A stretch of 64,000 nt of DNA from Neodontobutis hainanensis (GCA_024349245.1 JALDNG010002868.1:1-64000); one strand, 5' to 3'; positions 33,365-48,233 are shown, numbered from the stretch's first letter. The notes: generated by a model not told the origin, from the letters alone. Numbers and translations: made by a program.

Positions 33365-34075
33365 TGATTCTGATTCTGATCAGGTTTTATTATTGTGTCA
33401 TGCTTGAAACACAAGCCCGGCCCAAATGTGCTTACAAGACACTCCCAATTAAACCAAAGACCAGATACCAACACTAAATGGAGTGAGTAAAGCAAACCAA
33501 AAAAAAGTGTATCACAAAAGTAAAAAGCCAACCTGGTCACAACATAAATTCAAATAAAAATTATTCTAAGACAAGGTAATCAAACATAAAATAGACTATA
33601 CAAATGTCAAATTAAACTATGCTGAAACAAAATAAACTAAAAGACTATACATAAGTTGATTAAAGCTACGCTAAAACAAAATAAACTATGCACAGTACAA
33701 ATGTGAATAAATAGTGTATAGTGCAGGTTGTGTAACAGGTATTGCACGTTACAAATATTGCAGTGAGATTCCACATGATTGTGGAAATACTGCTTGGTGA
33801 AAAGAGTTTCTGTGTTAGCAGTGTTCATTGTAGAGTCTGACAGCAGCAGGAAGGAAAGCCCTGCAGAATCTCTCCTTCACACACCGAGGGTGGAGCAGTC
33901 TGTCACTGAAGCTGCTCTCCAGAGCTGACAGGGCGTCCTGCAGGCGGTGGGACTTATGGTCCAGCATAGATCACCCACTTACCGCACTGAGTCCAGAGGA
34001 CAGCCCAGGACAGAGCTGGACTTCCTGATGACCTTGTCCAGCTTCTTCTCTCTCCCTCTCTGTGATGCTGAGAGG
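33365..34075 (-). mobile_element. LINE 3' end with ORF C-terminus, copy 2
   Basis: Same structure as in copy 1. The tail here keeps the fuller ataaacgtttttctgattc context (about 33353-33373). Confidence 0.7.
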
Positions 34076-34920
34076 AGAGAGAAGACAGTAAAACTATTAA
34101 ACACATGCACATATTTGTTAAACAGATGTACATTAAAACTGAATAATGTGGTGTCTACCTTTTGTGTGCTCAGGAATCCTCTCCAAGAAGCCTGAAAAGA
34201 AAAAAACATGCTTTAGTCTCAGGAGAATAGATCTGGAGATTTGAACAAAACAATCCAATATACATATCTTTTCTTTGTTTTCTTCTTTCTTATCCTCTTT
34301 CCTTTGCTTTTCATCTCTTTTAGGCCTCTTCCTGCGAGAAATCAGTTTATTTAACTTGAATTAGACTCTTTACTCTTGTCTGTCCATGAAAGTCAGATTA
34401 CTTTTACTTCTGTTACTTTTTCATCTTACATTGTACTTTCTTCCCTCTCCTTTACTTTTGCCCTTTGTTTACGCTCCTCTTTTTGCACAAGCTCCTTGTC
34501 TATAGTTTACTGCTGGGTCTCTTTAGACTGTCACCTTTTGGAGAAGCAGAAGAAAAAACAGCAAGTGAAAGTGTAAAACATGTTAATCAACCCCAGGTAC
34601 TGAATACTCACCTTTTATAGTTTCATTTGTTTAAGGAGAACATATCATTTGTATTTTTCACACAACACAGCAAAAACATGGAACAAGTCCAACTGGAAGA
34701 GCTAATGAACCTATTTAAACATGTCACACCACACTAAACCCTCTGACACACAACACACTATATACAATATTTACAAATGTTATACTTATCCTGAAATGAC
34801 CCTGAGTCCTGCCCCTAAGTCCCAGCACGATTTCACTCAGAAGAAACACTGAAAGCGGTCAGTTCTTAAAAAGAGTAAAAGTGCTTCTCCTTTTGAATTG
34901 GCCTTTGTGGTTTATCTGAC

Positions 34921-35645
34921 CTTTTCCAGTGTTTCCACTCGGCGCCCGGTCCCTCATGTAATCTTCCATCTCCTTCACCCAGTCCGGCTTGGGCCCAGGA
35001 AACAAGGGGACCGGCTCCTGGGGTCTGGGAGGTGTGGCAGGGGAGGGAGGTGCCCTGGAGGGAGCAGAGGAGACAAGAGGGTTAGTGCAGGGAGCACAGG
35101 GAGGAGGCACCAGGGGCTCACGAGGAGCAGCTGGGGCCTTCCGAGCCTCAGAAGGAGAAACAGAAACATCCAGAGCAAAGGAGTCTGGGAGCAGAGAGAA
35201 GCTCAGCTGAGGACCTGAGCAGGAGGAGGAGAGATAGCAAGAGAGCGAGCGCAGCGAGAGAAGGAGCCAGAGCTAAGCTTACGGACCTTAGCAGGACGAG
35301 AGAGAGCAAGGGAGTGAGAGGGAGGAGAGGAGGAGCAGGAGGATGAGGAGGAAGGACTAAGGTATCTAGCACGAGACTTAAAGACGCCAGAGGAGCTAGA
35401 GGAGCTAGAGTGGAGCGAGTGGAGCGAGAGTTAGAGTCAGAAAAGAGCAAGAGCTTGAAAAGAGTGTCTCCTGAGGAGAGACAGACACAAAGGCAGAGTT
35501 CAAGGGGCCTGTGGAGGAGGCAGGTGCAGAGAGAACAGGGGTGTGTGGGGTGTAGTGAGTGTGGGCAGCCTGTGCAGGAGGAGCACGTCGGGACACCCGG
35601 GCCTCGTCGTCCAGGAGAAGCGCTGGGCCATCAGTGAACAGAGAT
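34921..35645 (-). pseudogene. Ser/Pro-rich exon of unknown gene, copy 2
   Basis: Counterpart of 21593-22318 with the same splice signals. It keeps the acidic N-terminal block in frame with SAPASSTGPLNSAFVSV, unlike copy 1, where one base is missing at about 22203. It has the 2-nt insertion at about 35411 and loses one G at about 35210. Combining copies shows an ancestrally open exon, but no single copy is open. Confidence 0.45.
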
Positions 35646-36639
35646 CTGTGGAGAGAAATACATCTGTTAAAATCCTCACATCATGTGATGCCATTGTGTG
35701 ATTCATCAAAATAAAGCAAAGCCATGAGGCTCTGAGGTCTTTTTAAATCCATGTCTGAACATGGAACTGTTACTGATTCAAGTCCACCATGTACTTTCTG
35801 TCTAGTGCCATTTTCTATAGTTTCATGGACACTAGCACAATGTACCAATACAGAGAGTACTTTTAAAGCAGCACTGTTTAATCTTAAACCATCTTTTACT
35901 CATAAAGCCTCAGAGTGATTTTGACCAATCTCAGATCAAACCAGGAGAATATGTCCACGTTCAAAGACATTATTATTCACTAAACTACTAAAATTATAGC
36001 ACTTTAATGTGCAGAAAGGTTACAGTGTTGTTATAAAGTTGTTAAGAGTTATTTATGAATAATCATTTGTCCTCATTACAATCTGGATAGATTTACTTTA
36101 TGAATAGATCTTATTTTTTCATAATAGCTACAAAACTAACACAAAAACATAACTGTACATTTTCATTAACAAATATGTTCAACAAACTCTGCTTCTACAT
36201 GTACCTGGTTTACACAGGATTCTCCTAAATTACTTTTTGAAACCTATTGTATTATATTTGGAAATGAATCAACATAAAACAAATTTATTTTCTATAATTA
36301 GGTACTGGGTTAAATACAAAATGTATAATATAGAAATTAATCAAAATACGTTGCAGACAGCTCTCAATTTAAATGTTAGCCTCCTGTGCGTTTTGTTGCT
36401 TTCATTAATATGTCTGTGTAAATGGACTTTTACATTATTTCTGATAGGCTCTAAGAACAAACAAAGTCACAACAAAAATACACATATTCTGAGTTAAAAT
36501 TTACCGTGAAACATCATTTAAACATCGACAAAAGACCATTTTGCTCAAATATATTGGTTCATATAGTTGCTGTGCAGATTTAATGGGAAAGCCCATAGGA
36601 AATAACATGAACATGGAAATCTTAAAATCTCACCTTTTC

Positions 36640-36900
36640 TCTCAAAAGGTCTCGTAGTCCTGGTCAGTAGGTGGTCAGTAGAAGTCTTAGTAGGAAATGT
36701 CCGCAGTTAAAGTCTCCTTTTTGAAGAAATCGTCGAATCAAACTCAAGATTTGCTCTTTTTTCTCACAGCCAGAAGTTTGCAAGTTTTGCAAGAACGTAC
36801 TTGCTAGGAGATGCTCTTAGCAACCGGCACCTGTACGTGGTTACGTCAGCACGTGCACCGCTGTAGTATGCTAACACTGGTGATGGATATTCATATTTAA
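36640..36900 (-). promoter_or_regulatory. first exon and promoter of the Ser/Pro-rich gene, copy 2
   Basis: Same arrangement as copy 1: donor aaaag|gtgag near 36636, CRE-like ttacgtca at 36841-36848 and cacgtg at about 36850-36855. One of the CpG positions nearby differs (ctgtacgtgg versus ctgtgcgtgg). Confidence 0.45.
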
Positions 36901-37229
36901 AAAGTGAACTTGGTTATAATGACACAGGCAGTATGTAAAGTGTTGAAGTAGCAGATATATACCGTTAATACTTGACAGTTACAGTCGAGGAAAGAAGTGG
37001 AAGAAAGCTTTATAATCACATCCTGCAACTCAAAGCGTGGCACCGCTATTTTAGCTGTGAAAGTGCTGCCACCCTGTGGTTCCAGGGGACATGGCTATCT
37101 TTTTGTTACCTGTTGCCCACTTTAAAGAAAACTCATTAATGGATGCTACAACAACAACAGGAAAACAATACATATTTAAAACGAATTTAATATAACATAA
37201 ATAAATAATAATAATTACACACGGATAAT

Positions 37230-37523
37230 GTGCCATTACAAATGATGAAAACCTGTCCTGTTATCAAGTTTGAAAAGGTGGCCTCTCCCCCATACGGGCC
37301 TGTCCCACATGTGGTAAACTGCTGGAGCATAACACATAGGGCTGTAAACACATGTGACAGATGTAAGGTTATGTTCTGTTTTGTGTGCTTGAACATCGAT
37401 CCAAACTGTACAAATTATTACGAGCCACGCTCCAGTGGTGTAGCTCTCCATCAGACCTTGATACCAGTGTGGGCAATGAGCAGTGAACTCCAGATAGATT
37501 TAAACATGTGGGAAAGGTGGTGA
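37230..37523 (+). pseudogene. RBR/IBR-like Cys-rich exon, copy 2
   Basis: Identical in frame and length to the copy 1 exon at 23899-24192, with all Cys positions preserved. Confidence 0.4.
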
Positions 37524-37931
37524 ATGTTTGATATCTGAGACAAAACATACATCATTATGTGTAAAATAAATCTGAGGAGTTGTCTCTTTAAAATATCAGT
37601 ACATGTGGGTGATCTAATATTACATATTACATACTTCAATAATGCAACAAATAACTTTTCAAACTACTTTTTAAAACTTGTCTTTATTTTGTTTTACACG
37701 ACATCATAATTAACTGTAATCATTAAAAAAAGTGTAAGAAATGATGAGGAGGCTGCGTGTATACATTAAACTGATTGTACAATGTTCAAATGTGGAATAT
37801 ACATTTACATTTATATACATTTAGTCCTTTAGCAGACGTTTTCCTTTAGAAACCCTATTATTTATGTTCATATATATTCATACTTGTGTAGATGTGTCAC
37901 ATTGAGCAGTTCTGGCCCTGTGAACAGATTT

Positions 37932-38115
37932 TATGGAGGTGGCAGAGTGGTTAGCACTCAGGCCTAACAGCAAGAAGGTCCTGGGTTCAATTCCCATCCA
38001 GGACAGGGCCTTTCTGTGTGGAGTTTGCATGTTCTCCTGTGTCTGCGTAGGTTTCCTCCGGGTACTCCGGTTTCCCCTACCACCAAAAACATGTACAATA
38101 AAGGACTATGGAAAT
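37932..38115 (+). mobile_element. tRNA-like-headed SINE, array copy 3
   Basis: Same SINE as at 16840 and 24600; one C is missing in the gttctcctgtgtctg segment relative to copies 1 and 2. Confidence 0.7.
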
Positions 38116-38580
38116 GGATGGAAATTAGCAGTTAAACTATAAACTGGTACAAGCATCTCTGCTCCGGCTTAATGAACATTGTACGTTGTCTTAAAGAAAA
38201 TAAACTCATTTTAATGCTGCAGGTTGTGTTCATCTTGAATGCTGTGAACCCTGACCTTGCAGGAGCGACAGAACTGGTGACGATCACAGCCGGGAGAGAA
38301 GAAGAAGCCACAATGAGCAGCAGGATGACTGTATGGACAGTGAGCTGTGCAGGAGTCCTGGGGGAAAACTCTGTCCCGTTCTCAGTCCTGAAAACTAATT
38401 CAATACTGCCTCTTGGTTTATGTCAGGCCAAAACCAGTAGCTTAAAATTAAGAAGTGTTTATGTGGGGCACTGAACTCTGAACTAAACTAATGTAAAACA
38501 TTGAACTATGGAAGCACAACTGTCAAGTGCTACAGTGGTAATTTGAACAGCAAACAGCATTATAAAACATCATACTATGT

Positions 38581-40099
38581 TCACACTAGACCAAATCCTG
38601 TGTGGCATGAAGAAATGGAAACAAGCAAGTCCCTCTTGAATGAAGTATAGTCCTTGTAGTGAGATGGAATGCGCAGAATCTCAAAGCAGGTTGAGGCTGT
38701 GATGTAGTTTCCAGTTACTACCTCTACAGACAAACTTGTTGGCAAGACCTCCCAGCCTGTCCAGAATTTTACTAGATTTTGCAGTTCAGTTGGCGTTGCT
38801 AAAGAATGAATTAAACAGATTTTAAAATGTTTTATTTCCATAAATATTATGGAATACAAATATTACTTAGTTTCACCTCCAGTGATGAACTCTTGGAGAT
38901 AGCCCGATATGGAACTTTATGTCTGCTGACCAGTCGTCATCATCATCATCTTCATCTGCTTGTGGCCAGGTGATTCGCTGCAGAAGAATCTGCGTCAACA
39001 AAAGGCCACATGAAAAAACATCCAGCCGTCAATTGCAGTTATTTCTGCAACCACAATTAATTGGTAACAATAAAATATACATGTATACACATTAAACTAC
39101 CATAACTACCTACATGGGAAAGGGCTTAATTTCTGAGTTGCTCTAAAGAAGATCCCGACAGTGGATCGCATTACTGCCACAGAATTAGCTACAAGTGTGT
39201 GGAGCAGTGAGACTGAGATGGTTGTATACCGAGAGAGTCGCATGTCATCGAAGGATTACGGTTTATATTCAACCAACAGCTGTACCAGATACTGCCCGTG
39301 ACTTCATCAGTAGAACTGTTTTCAGGAACAGACACCTAATGCTTTTAGATCAGTGGTTACTGAACAACTTAGACCATCCCTTGTTTTCAGCTTATGAACA
39401 ACAAAGAAACCAGTGGACATCTGAGAATCTAATCAGCAGGACGGATCGACTGCTCTACAATCAGTCTAGGACAGAAGAAGAAGTTTGAATCAACTAATTT
39501 GAAGATACCAAATAACTGATTTACTCCTTGGGGATTAATAAAATTGAAGTGAATAAGAAACAAGTTGTCTGTAAACAAAGCTATCAAACTTAGATGCAAG
39601 GTCACAGTGGCCAGTGCGAAACCACCTGACAGCACTGGAGAAGGATATAGCATTATCATTCCAGTCCAAACGCCTTTGCTTCAACTTTATCTTCAAGTAA
39701 GACCATAAGAAAGCAAAATTACCTCTGGACAGATGTTCTCTGCCCCTCTTTTGGAAAAAGGATAGCTGCTGTGTCTGGTCTTTGAGTAAGCAAAGTCCAC
39801 AATGGTGTTTCTTTTAGTCCTCTGCGCAGTTGCTTAATCTGTCTTACGACTCGTCCAATCACCTAATAACAATAATAAGGAATAAAAGACAAGCATAATA
39901 ATTGTAGTGGAGAGTTGTAAAATGTATGTAGTTTCGTTTTCAATTTTTTTATTCTCACTTCACTCACCGCATGAATTAAAAGTTTTTCAAAAACACTTTC
40001 GGTTACTTTTGTTCAGAGGAGGAAGGTCCCATGCATAGGCCAACTCCTGTATCTGCTGTTTTTCCTTTTCTGACAGGTTGGATTCTCCTTCCAACTTTT

Positions 40100-40132
<33 letters not shown>

Positions 40133-42383
40133 ATAAATACAGTTTATATAAAACTTTAAGCAAAATTCACATTTTACCAACTACAGTTATAAAGAAAATA
40201 TAGAAAAATCTAACTAAGACATGTCTGTTAAGAGTCTCAGTCAACCAGGCCATCTAGAAGAAAAAAGGGTTAAAGCCAAAGCATCTGGACGTAGGTTTGA
40301 AGGTGAACCTTGTCCAGATGCTTTGGATTTAACACTTTTTCCATCTTCAAACTAAGAGATATGAGAGAAACATACAAGCTTGGTTGTGTCACGAATGTCG
40401 AGGTCCGGACAATCCTCTACAGTGACAGTTGATGTTTCAGGACTGCCACCAAGTAGGACATGCACAAAAGCTGGACTAAGTCCTGAAAGACATGGCCCTC
40501 CATGGAGAAAGAAGTGACCCATCATTCTCCCTGCCACAAGGAACAGGTCACTTTAAACAAGAAAGTGCGACGGTTCTCCATCAAAAAGCCGAGTGACACT
40601 GCTATTTGCTGTGAAAAATTATGTTAGAAAGCAATTGGTTTTCTAAATTTGTACGGATGTTTCAATATTTGTGAACTGTAAATTCTTAAATCCTTGATGA
40701 TTCATTTTTATTAAATGTTTCATAATAGCAATGCATTATAATTTAATTGTATAGCAAACAGCATGGGCATATATGCATAAAATACATACCAAAATGAATG
40801 TGAAATCCAAACTTTAATTTTTCCATGCAAGTTGAGAAGAAAAAACGTGTAACCCCAAGTCCAATAGCAGTATCCCTGTACAACAAAATTTTAATAGTAG
40901 GCTTAATTATTATTTGACAACTATAACTTTTATTTGGTTTTACCTTCAAGTCTGCAAATCAAGGGGCATGCACATTCCACATTGGTTTGCTTATAAAAAA
41001 TATAAGGGTCATGTCCTGTTCTGCAGGACTTTTCCTGATGTCCATGCATAGAGTTAACGGACTCTTCATTGCATGGATTTGGAGATAATACTCCGCACAC
41101 TGAGATATGGCCTTACTTAAGTCACTAATAGATGACCAATCTAATAAGAAACAGTAAAAAGCAAATATAAGGGGTTCAATTCATAAATCTAATATGCATG
41201 ATTAAGAAATTGAATGTCTCTATCTTAACAATGCTTTGATGGCTGTTCTATAATTAAAAGACACTTTGAATATCACATACCCATGGAAGTAGTCGCTGAA
41301 GTTATGGATGGTCCAGGAACCACTGCTTGTTCCTTTTCACTGGGATAAACTGCAAGTGTCACTTGACTAAAATAAAAAAATAAATAAATAAATAATTATA
41401 CACATATGTAACAAATGCAAGAATGACAACAGGCTTGGTTTATTTAATGTCAAAACACTGTGAAGAGACAATAGAAACAACACTGATAAAATTATTCTTT
41501 CGTATAAAAGGGTTATTCAGTCTAGATATTGAATCCAACCAATAAAACCTCTTTAAAAAATTAGAAAATAAAAAAGATACCTTTCACCACATGTAGATGC
41601 GTGCAGCTCTATCCGATCAGATTTAAACATTTTCAGAAAAACAGGACAGGACTGAGCTGTTGGAAAATAGAAAGATGTTTTAGTAAAACATAATTATGTG
41701 AAAGGACATAAATATGAACTAGGTTCCTAAGTTTTAAATTATGGTGTAGTAAGAAGTGTAGGTTGTCGTAAGGACAGACAAATCATACATTGTTCCTCAA
41801 CCAGATGAGCTGTGTCTTCCTTAGGCCCGTCACTGTCAACTTCAATGATCAAACAGGAGTAAATATAATACTTTAGAAGCTGCAGAGGTACAGCAACACC
41901 ACACTTGTGACATGTGGCTTTTGCCATACGCTGAAGGCTCCATCAGTTAGTTGTAGTGGACTTCTATCAAGATCTTCTTGGACAGGGACTATGAACAGTT
42001 TTTACCCTTGAGCAACAGACTTCAAGAGTCTGCCTGTATAACCAGCATCGTCAGGTGACACAAGGGACAGTTTACCGCTTCCCCATCCACCTGTCAAAAT
42101 TAAAAATTATTTAAAAATTGCAGCCAAACATAGATTGCATAGTATAGTTTTTATAGACATTACTGCAATTATATTAAATAAACTAACCTTTGCTTCTTGT
42201 TAAAAAAATAAATCTCTGCTTACCAGCTGCTTTATAAAGTAGCCATCCACCTGTTACTGTTTGCAGTTTTGGAAATAGAACTTTGAGGGCGTCACATAAC
42301 TGTAGGTGAAAAAGTACAAAAAATTGACATTTCATCTCAAAACAAACTTATTTAATATGCATTGCACACACAATTAATATAAC

Positions 42384-42440
<57 letters not shown>

Positions 42441-43772
42441 CAGTCCTTGGACCCAACCCAGCCTGCATATGGGTCACTGTCTGGGTCACTTTCTCAAGCT
42501 CACTTGGAGTTTTTCACACTGCTTTGGTAGCAAATAGAAAGACACCTCGAGTGCCTTGATTTTTGGCTGGGATAACATTTGTTGCTGGAAAGCGATTCTT
42601 TCCCGGCCTTTAGTAAAAATGCCTGGAAATGTTCTATGGTGAAAAGCTTTTGATTAAAAATTTAAATACAAGTTTAAGGTTTTTTTCATTAGGTAGGCAA
42701 ATTTCAGATGGAGTGTTGCAGTACAGGTGGTTGGGGAAAAACATGCAGTCAGCTTGTTAGGAGATTCCTGAGACCAGTTTATACTGGTTTTAAGCCAGGT
42801 CCGTGTGTAAACATATTTAAAATGTTTTTAGAAGAAATTAGCATCTGTGGTGAGGATAGAATTCTGAACAGACAATGAAAAACTATTTACAACATAGCCG
42901 TAAGAACTTACATTAAAACCTATAAATTAAGAATTTTACTAACTTGAATTTGCTAACTGTATACTAATTTGCTCATTAAATAAACATACAATGTGAGGTA
43001 CATTCATTAATGTATTCAAACCAGGCTCTGACATTACCTACAAGTAGCAGAGTGGTTGTCATTTGCCAAAACCATCTTAATTTGTAATAGTTTGTGGATA
43101 AGGCCAATTTCTCCAATGAAAATGTATTATGACCATGCCTCCAGTAGCCCCCATTCTGTACTTTAGGACATTCTGTTTACAAACTTTTAAATGGTCTATA
43201 TCAAATTGGTTTAACATATGACACTTTAATGCCTGCAGTTTGATCTGTGAAAAGAAAGCAGTACTACACTAACAGAAAAAGCTGAAAGTTTATGCTAGTA
43301 AACTAGCTTTGGTTTTTGGCCTCTTCTCCCGGCTGTATTGAGGGGACCAGCACATTAGCCCAAACCGCACGATCCTATCCCAGTGGAAATGCGCTAAAAA
43401 ATTAAACACACCGCAGGCATATGCCATATTAGTTCTTACCTTGTCATTTCCATTTGAAGCGATGGTCCAGTAGAATGGTCCCTCCTATCCAGCGATAAAA
43501 CATTTAGTATGGTCAGACTTCAAAATAATGCGTAAAGCACAAGTGTGTACTACACCTTGCCTTAGCTTCAACGCCGCTGTACTTGGCTGTCTTTCAGTCA
43601 ATAAATCCAGCAAACGCCTGGCTGACTGGACAATTTCAACTTGGTTATTCTGAAATAACACAAATGTTTATCGCTACTATATGTGACAGACCTTCAGTAG
43701 AAATACAACAGAACAGGAGTAAAACAGTATCTAACTTAGCACCCTTGGCGCATCAGTTGCAGGTCCCGCCAT
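38581..43772 (-). pseudogene. HECT-type E3 ubiquitin ligase-like gene, copy 3
   Basis: Exons correspond to copy 2 at an offset of +13334 at the 3' end, falling to +13316 at the ATG (43770-43772). The catalytic Cys codon is at 38686-38688. The sixth exon is intact here, reading LCDALKVLFPKLQ. The shared TAA is at 40553-40555. Further lesions relative to copy 2 are -2 nt in exon 15 (gatatgg), -1 in exon 14 (tgcccctc), -2 in exon 13 (caaaaac), -1 in exons 10 and 11, and several in exon 7. Exon 7 also has a 15-bp insertion coding GPKED after EVDSD. Most changes fall in homopolymers. Confidence 0.8.
42388..42439. repeat. (AT)n microsatellite at HECT exon 5, copy 3
   Basis: The copy 3 version of the TA run that follows QAGLGPRTA, slightly longer than in copy 2. 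Confidence 0.9.
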
Positions 43773-44348
43773 GTTTGTTGTAGGTTATTACCATGGTCAT
43801 CCTCCATAGCTGCTATTGTCCCCTAGTGATTACTTAACTACTAGTCTATTTAGTGTGCTTGAGCTTTATAACATTTATTAGAAGTAACATGTGTTTTTAA
43901 AAACGTCAGATATTGCATGCTAGCCTATATAAACTTTGATATCGAAAGATGAACTTACTGCAGTGTTGCTGCTGGCGCCATTGTTCAACTGGCTTGCGCT
44001 GTATTGCTGTGTTTACCAACGTGACCAGGTCATCGCTGCGTGATTGGCTGAGGATAGATCGACTCACACAATATCGATTGCAATTCCTCGGTACTCGGAT
44101 GTTCCATGAACTTCTTTTACTGCGTATTTTACACTGTGAATTTCGACGGTTGAAGTTGAGTGGTCGAAAACATATCTATTTAATATTTATACGGCGATTT
44201 TTTTATTTTGGATTTTGAAACTTTGATAATATCTATTGAAATTTCTAACTTTGAAATTCAGTCACTAAAATTCAAAGACAAAAATATTCAAACATATGTT
44301 TTCAGTGATAAAAAAAATCAGAGTTAGAAATTCACAGGTATTTAAAAT

Positions 44349-45870
44349 TCAAAGTCTGATGACACAAATAATCTTCCATATGTGTGCGTCTGCTTTGCTT
44401 CTCCTTGCAAGGATTAAAACCTGGCCATTGCTTATTAAATTATAATCTGTCTCCGTGTCTCTCTGGATAAATATAAGGACATAGAAAATTCTTATAACAC
44501 ATCTCCTTTGTCTTTTTAACATTAAAAACAGGAAGTGGTCACACCAGTTCTTTAAATGGTGGATCTCATGCATGTACCACAGAGGACCAGTCCTCTTTAT
44601 ACAGTAGGCTTAAGATCACTGTATCGTCAGAGAACTTAATGATGGGATTGTTGCACAGACGGCTCCTGCATTCATTTGTGTAGAGTGAAAAAAGGAAAGG
44701 AGAACTCACACATTCCTGTGGGACACCTGTGTTAGAGTATTTGACCGTAGAGAGAACACCATTTACTTTTACTTGCTGTTGTTAAGAAAAAATAAAACCA
44801 TTGAATAATAAAATGATTAACATGCAAATCAGTCAATTTCTGGACCAGTAGCTGTGGTTGTACTGCCGAATAAAAGTCAACACATAAGTGTTTTATACGT
44901 GTTTGTAAACGAGCAAGTTGCAGGGGATCTTTAGCATGTTCACAATGATCTTTTCAAAACATTTCATTACAACAGATGTCAAAGCTACTGGCCTTAAGTT
45001 GTGAACAGCAGGACAAAATACTTAGGGTACAGGGATGATTACAGATTTCTTCCACAGAGCGGGGACAGTGAAGCGCGATAATGATTGTTGATAAAATTGA
45101 GCACCAAGCAGCAGTCAGTTTGGAAGCAGAAGTCCTCAGTAAGATGGCAGGATCTAGGAGCCATCTGGTCTGGCAGATTTTTATTACAGACATAAACTAT
45201 GTAAAACTATGTATGTAACCTACAGTATGTAGGGTTAATAGTTGGACAACAAAAGCAACTCCACTGGGGAGGGTCCAAGTTCTCAAAGTCATTGAGCTCA
45301 TAGCTCTCAGTGTCATTAGAAGTAGAGAGCTGGATCCTGCTGGGATTCTTATTAGCAATGCACTGGACCTATTGACAATTATAACACAGAATATATTGCT
45401 TTCATTAGCAACGTTTACCAGGTTTATTACTAGTTTAGAGTCTACTTCAACTTTCTGGGTTAAAGCTGGGTTATTATTATTATTATTATAAAATCAACCT
45501 AAACTATCTAACTCTGTGGAGTCAGGTGTTTTACTGTAAACCAGAGGAAAGTCCCAGACAGTCGGTGGGTCATGTTTGCTGAAATGAGCTCCTCCTTATC
45601 CTAACCAGACTGCTTACACTGCTGATGTTTCAGAATGAGTTTTGACCAACCAGAGAAGAGCTTTGACCCTTTAGATCGGACCCTGACATTAGTCAATGGA
45701 AAGGATGACTTGGATCACTTTTGTAAATAGCATTGTTTTGGCGGCGTGGACATGAACAGAAATGTTATAAAGATGTTTATCAGCTTGTCAGCTCCTGAGG
45801 ACGGTGACGGCTTCTTAAAAGCACAACTCTCCTGTGGTCACGCAGTTTCTCCTGAACCTCTGACAGAAAC
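44349..45870. other. LTR tail, LINE fragment and unique block, copy 3
   Basis: Same order as 31067-32560: LTR tail (44383-44496), minus-strand Rex1/CR1-like RT fragment (about 44550-45190), then the block with the ATT repeat. Confidence 0.65.
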
Positions 45871-46250
45871 ATGGCGCCACCAACTGGAGGAGGTATGAGC
45901 TTATGTCTATAAACAGAATTAGTTTTGCATTCAGACCCCTGACTCATTGTGTCGCTTCACAAAAAGGACCTAATATGACACGTACTGGTAACACATGTGT
46001 AACTTTAAAAGTACTCACATTTTTAGACATATCTGTGAAGACGGTGCAGCCAACACTGAAAAAAGGCTTCTTTTGTTTTCAAGGGCAAATACAGATTCAG
46101 ATGCACTGCTCTGCTCAAGTTGAGTTCTGCTTTGTTTGTCCTAAGCTCACTCCGGAGTGGCCCCCAGACAGACCTCCATACCAGTGTGGCACAGGAACTA
46201 GACACCCCTTCTGCTCTGTAACTGTTATAAATGCAAGAATTAACAAGTAA
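45868..46250 (+). pseudogene. plus-strand Cys-rich exon fragment, copy 3
   Basis: ATG context aaacatggcgcc at about 45868 with donor gtatga, then the frame with VEFCFVCPKLTPEWP as in copy 1, ending at about 46250 with TVINARINK before a stop. Confidence 0.35.
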
Positions 46251-46676
46251 ATAGCACCAATACCACCAGTTATTTTTGTTCTCATCTTTTATGCTCTACC
46301 AATGCTATACTTTACTTAAAATGGCACTTTGTTCTTTACTTTCTTCCTCCTCTTTTACCAAACCCCTCACCATTATGGCTACAGCTTGTCTCCACTAATG
46401 CACTCAGTAATATTATCAGAATGCATGTATTATCTCAGAGAAGCATATAAATGATGAAAGTTTATTCTGTAAAATGTAACTCAGTGTATTCATATTTCAT
46501 GTTTCATTTCTGAGCAATCATATGAATGAACTAAATAACAATTACAATGTCTCTGGCAATAAAGGAAGGACATAGCCACAATATCGCTCAGACCGCTGTG
46601 TAGACCTGTCACAATCGCCGAAGCAAGTTCCTAGTTTGTGAATCTCGTTCACTGACAAAGGCAATAAACGTTTTTC

Positions 46677-47390
46677 TGATTCTGATTCTGATCAGGTTTT
46701 ATTATTGTGTCATGCTTGAAACACAAGCCCGGCCCAAATGTGCTTACAAGACACTCCCAATTAAACCAAAGACCAGATACCAACACTAAATGGAGTGAGT
46801 AAAGCAAACCAAAAAAAAGTGTATCACAAAAGTAAAAAGCCAACCTGGTCACAACATAAATTCAAATAAAAATTATTCTAAGACAAGGTAATCAAACATA
46901 AAATAGACTATACAAATGTCAAATTAAACTATGCTGAAACAAAATAAACTAAAAAGACTATACATAAGTTGATTAAAGCTACGCTAAAACAAAATAAACT
47001 ATGCACAGTACAAATGTGAATAAATAGTGTATAGTGCAGGTTGTGTAACAGGTATTGCACGTTACAAATATTGCACGGTGAGATTCCACATGATTGTGGA
47101 AATACTGCTTGGTGAAAAGAGTTTCTGTGTTAGCAGTGTTCATTGTAGAGTCTGACAGCAGCAGGAAGGAAAGCCCTGCAGAATCTCTCCTTCACACACC
47201 GAGGGTGGAGCAGTCTGTCACTGAAGCTGCTCTCCAGAGCTGACAGGGCGTCCTGCAGGCGGTGGGACTTATGGTCCAGCATAGATCACCCACTTACCGC
47301 ACTGAGTCCAGAGGACAGCCCAGGACAGAGCTGGACTTCCTGATGACCTTGTCCAGCTTCTTCTCTCTCCCTCTCTGTGATGCTGAGAGG
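46677..47390 (-). mobile_element. LINE 3' end with ORF C-terminus, copy 3
   Basis: Same element as in copies 1 and 2. Confidence 0.7.
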
Positions 47391-48233
47391 AGAGAGAAGA
47401 CAGTAAAACTATTAAACACATGCACATATTTGTTAAACAGATGTACATTAAAACTGAATAATGTGGTGTCTACCTTTTGTGTGCTCAGGAATCCTCTCCA
47501 AGAAGCCTGAAAAGAAAAAAACATGCTTTAGTCTCAGGAGAATAGATCTGGAGATTTGAACAAAACAATCCAATATACATATCTTTTCTTTGTTTTCTTC
47601 TTTCTTATCCTCTTTCCTTTGCTTTTCATCTCTTTTAGGCCTCTTCCTGCGAGAAATCAGTTTATTTAACTTGAATTAGACTCTTTACTCTTGTCTGTCC
47701 ATGAAAGTCAGATTACTTTTACTTCTGTTACTTTTTCATCTTACATTGTACTTTCTTCCTCTCCTTTACTTTTGCCCTTTGTTTACGCTCCTCTTTTTGC
47801 ACAAGCTCCTTGTCTATAGTTTACTGCTGGGTCTCTTTAGACTGTCACCTTTTGGAGAAGCAGAAGAAAAACAGCAAGTGAAAGTGTAAAACATGTTAAT
47901 CAACCCCAGGTACTGAATACTCACCTTTTATAGTTTCATTTGTTTAAGGAGAACATATCATTTGTATTTTTCACACAACACAGCAAAAACATGGAACAAG
48001 TCCAACTGGAAGAGCTAATGAACCTATTTAAACATGTCACACCACACTAAACCCTCTGACACACAACACACTATATACAATATTTACAAATGTTATACTT
48101 ATCCTGAAATGACCCTGAGTCCTGCCCCTAAGTCCCAGCACGATTTCACTCAGAAGAAACACTGAAAGCGGTCAGTTCTTAAAAAGAGTAAAAGTGCTTC
48201 TCCTTTTGAATTGGCCTTTGTGGTTTATCCGAC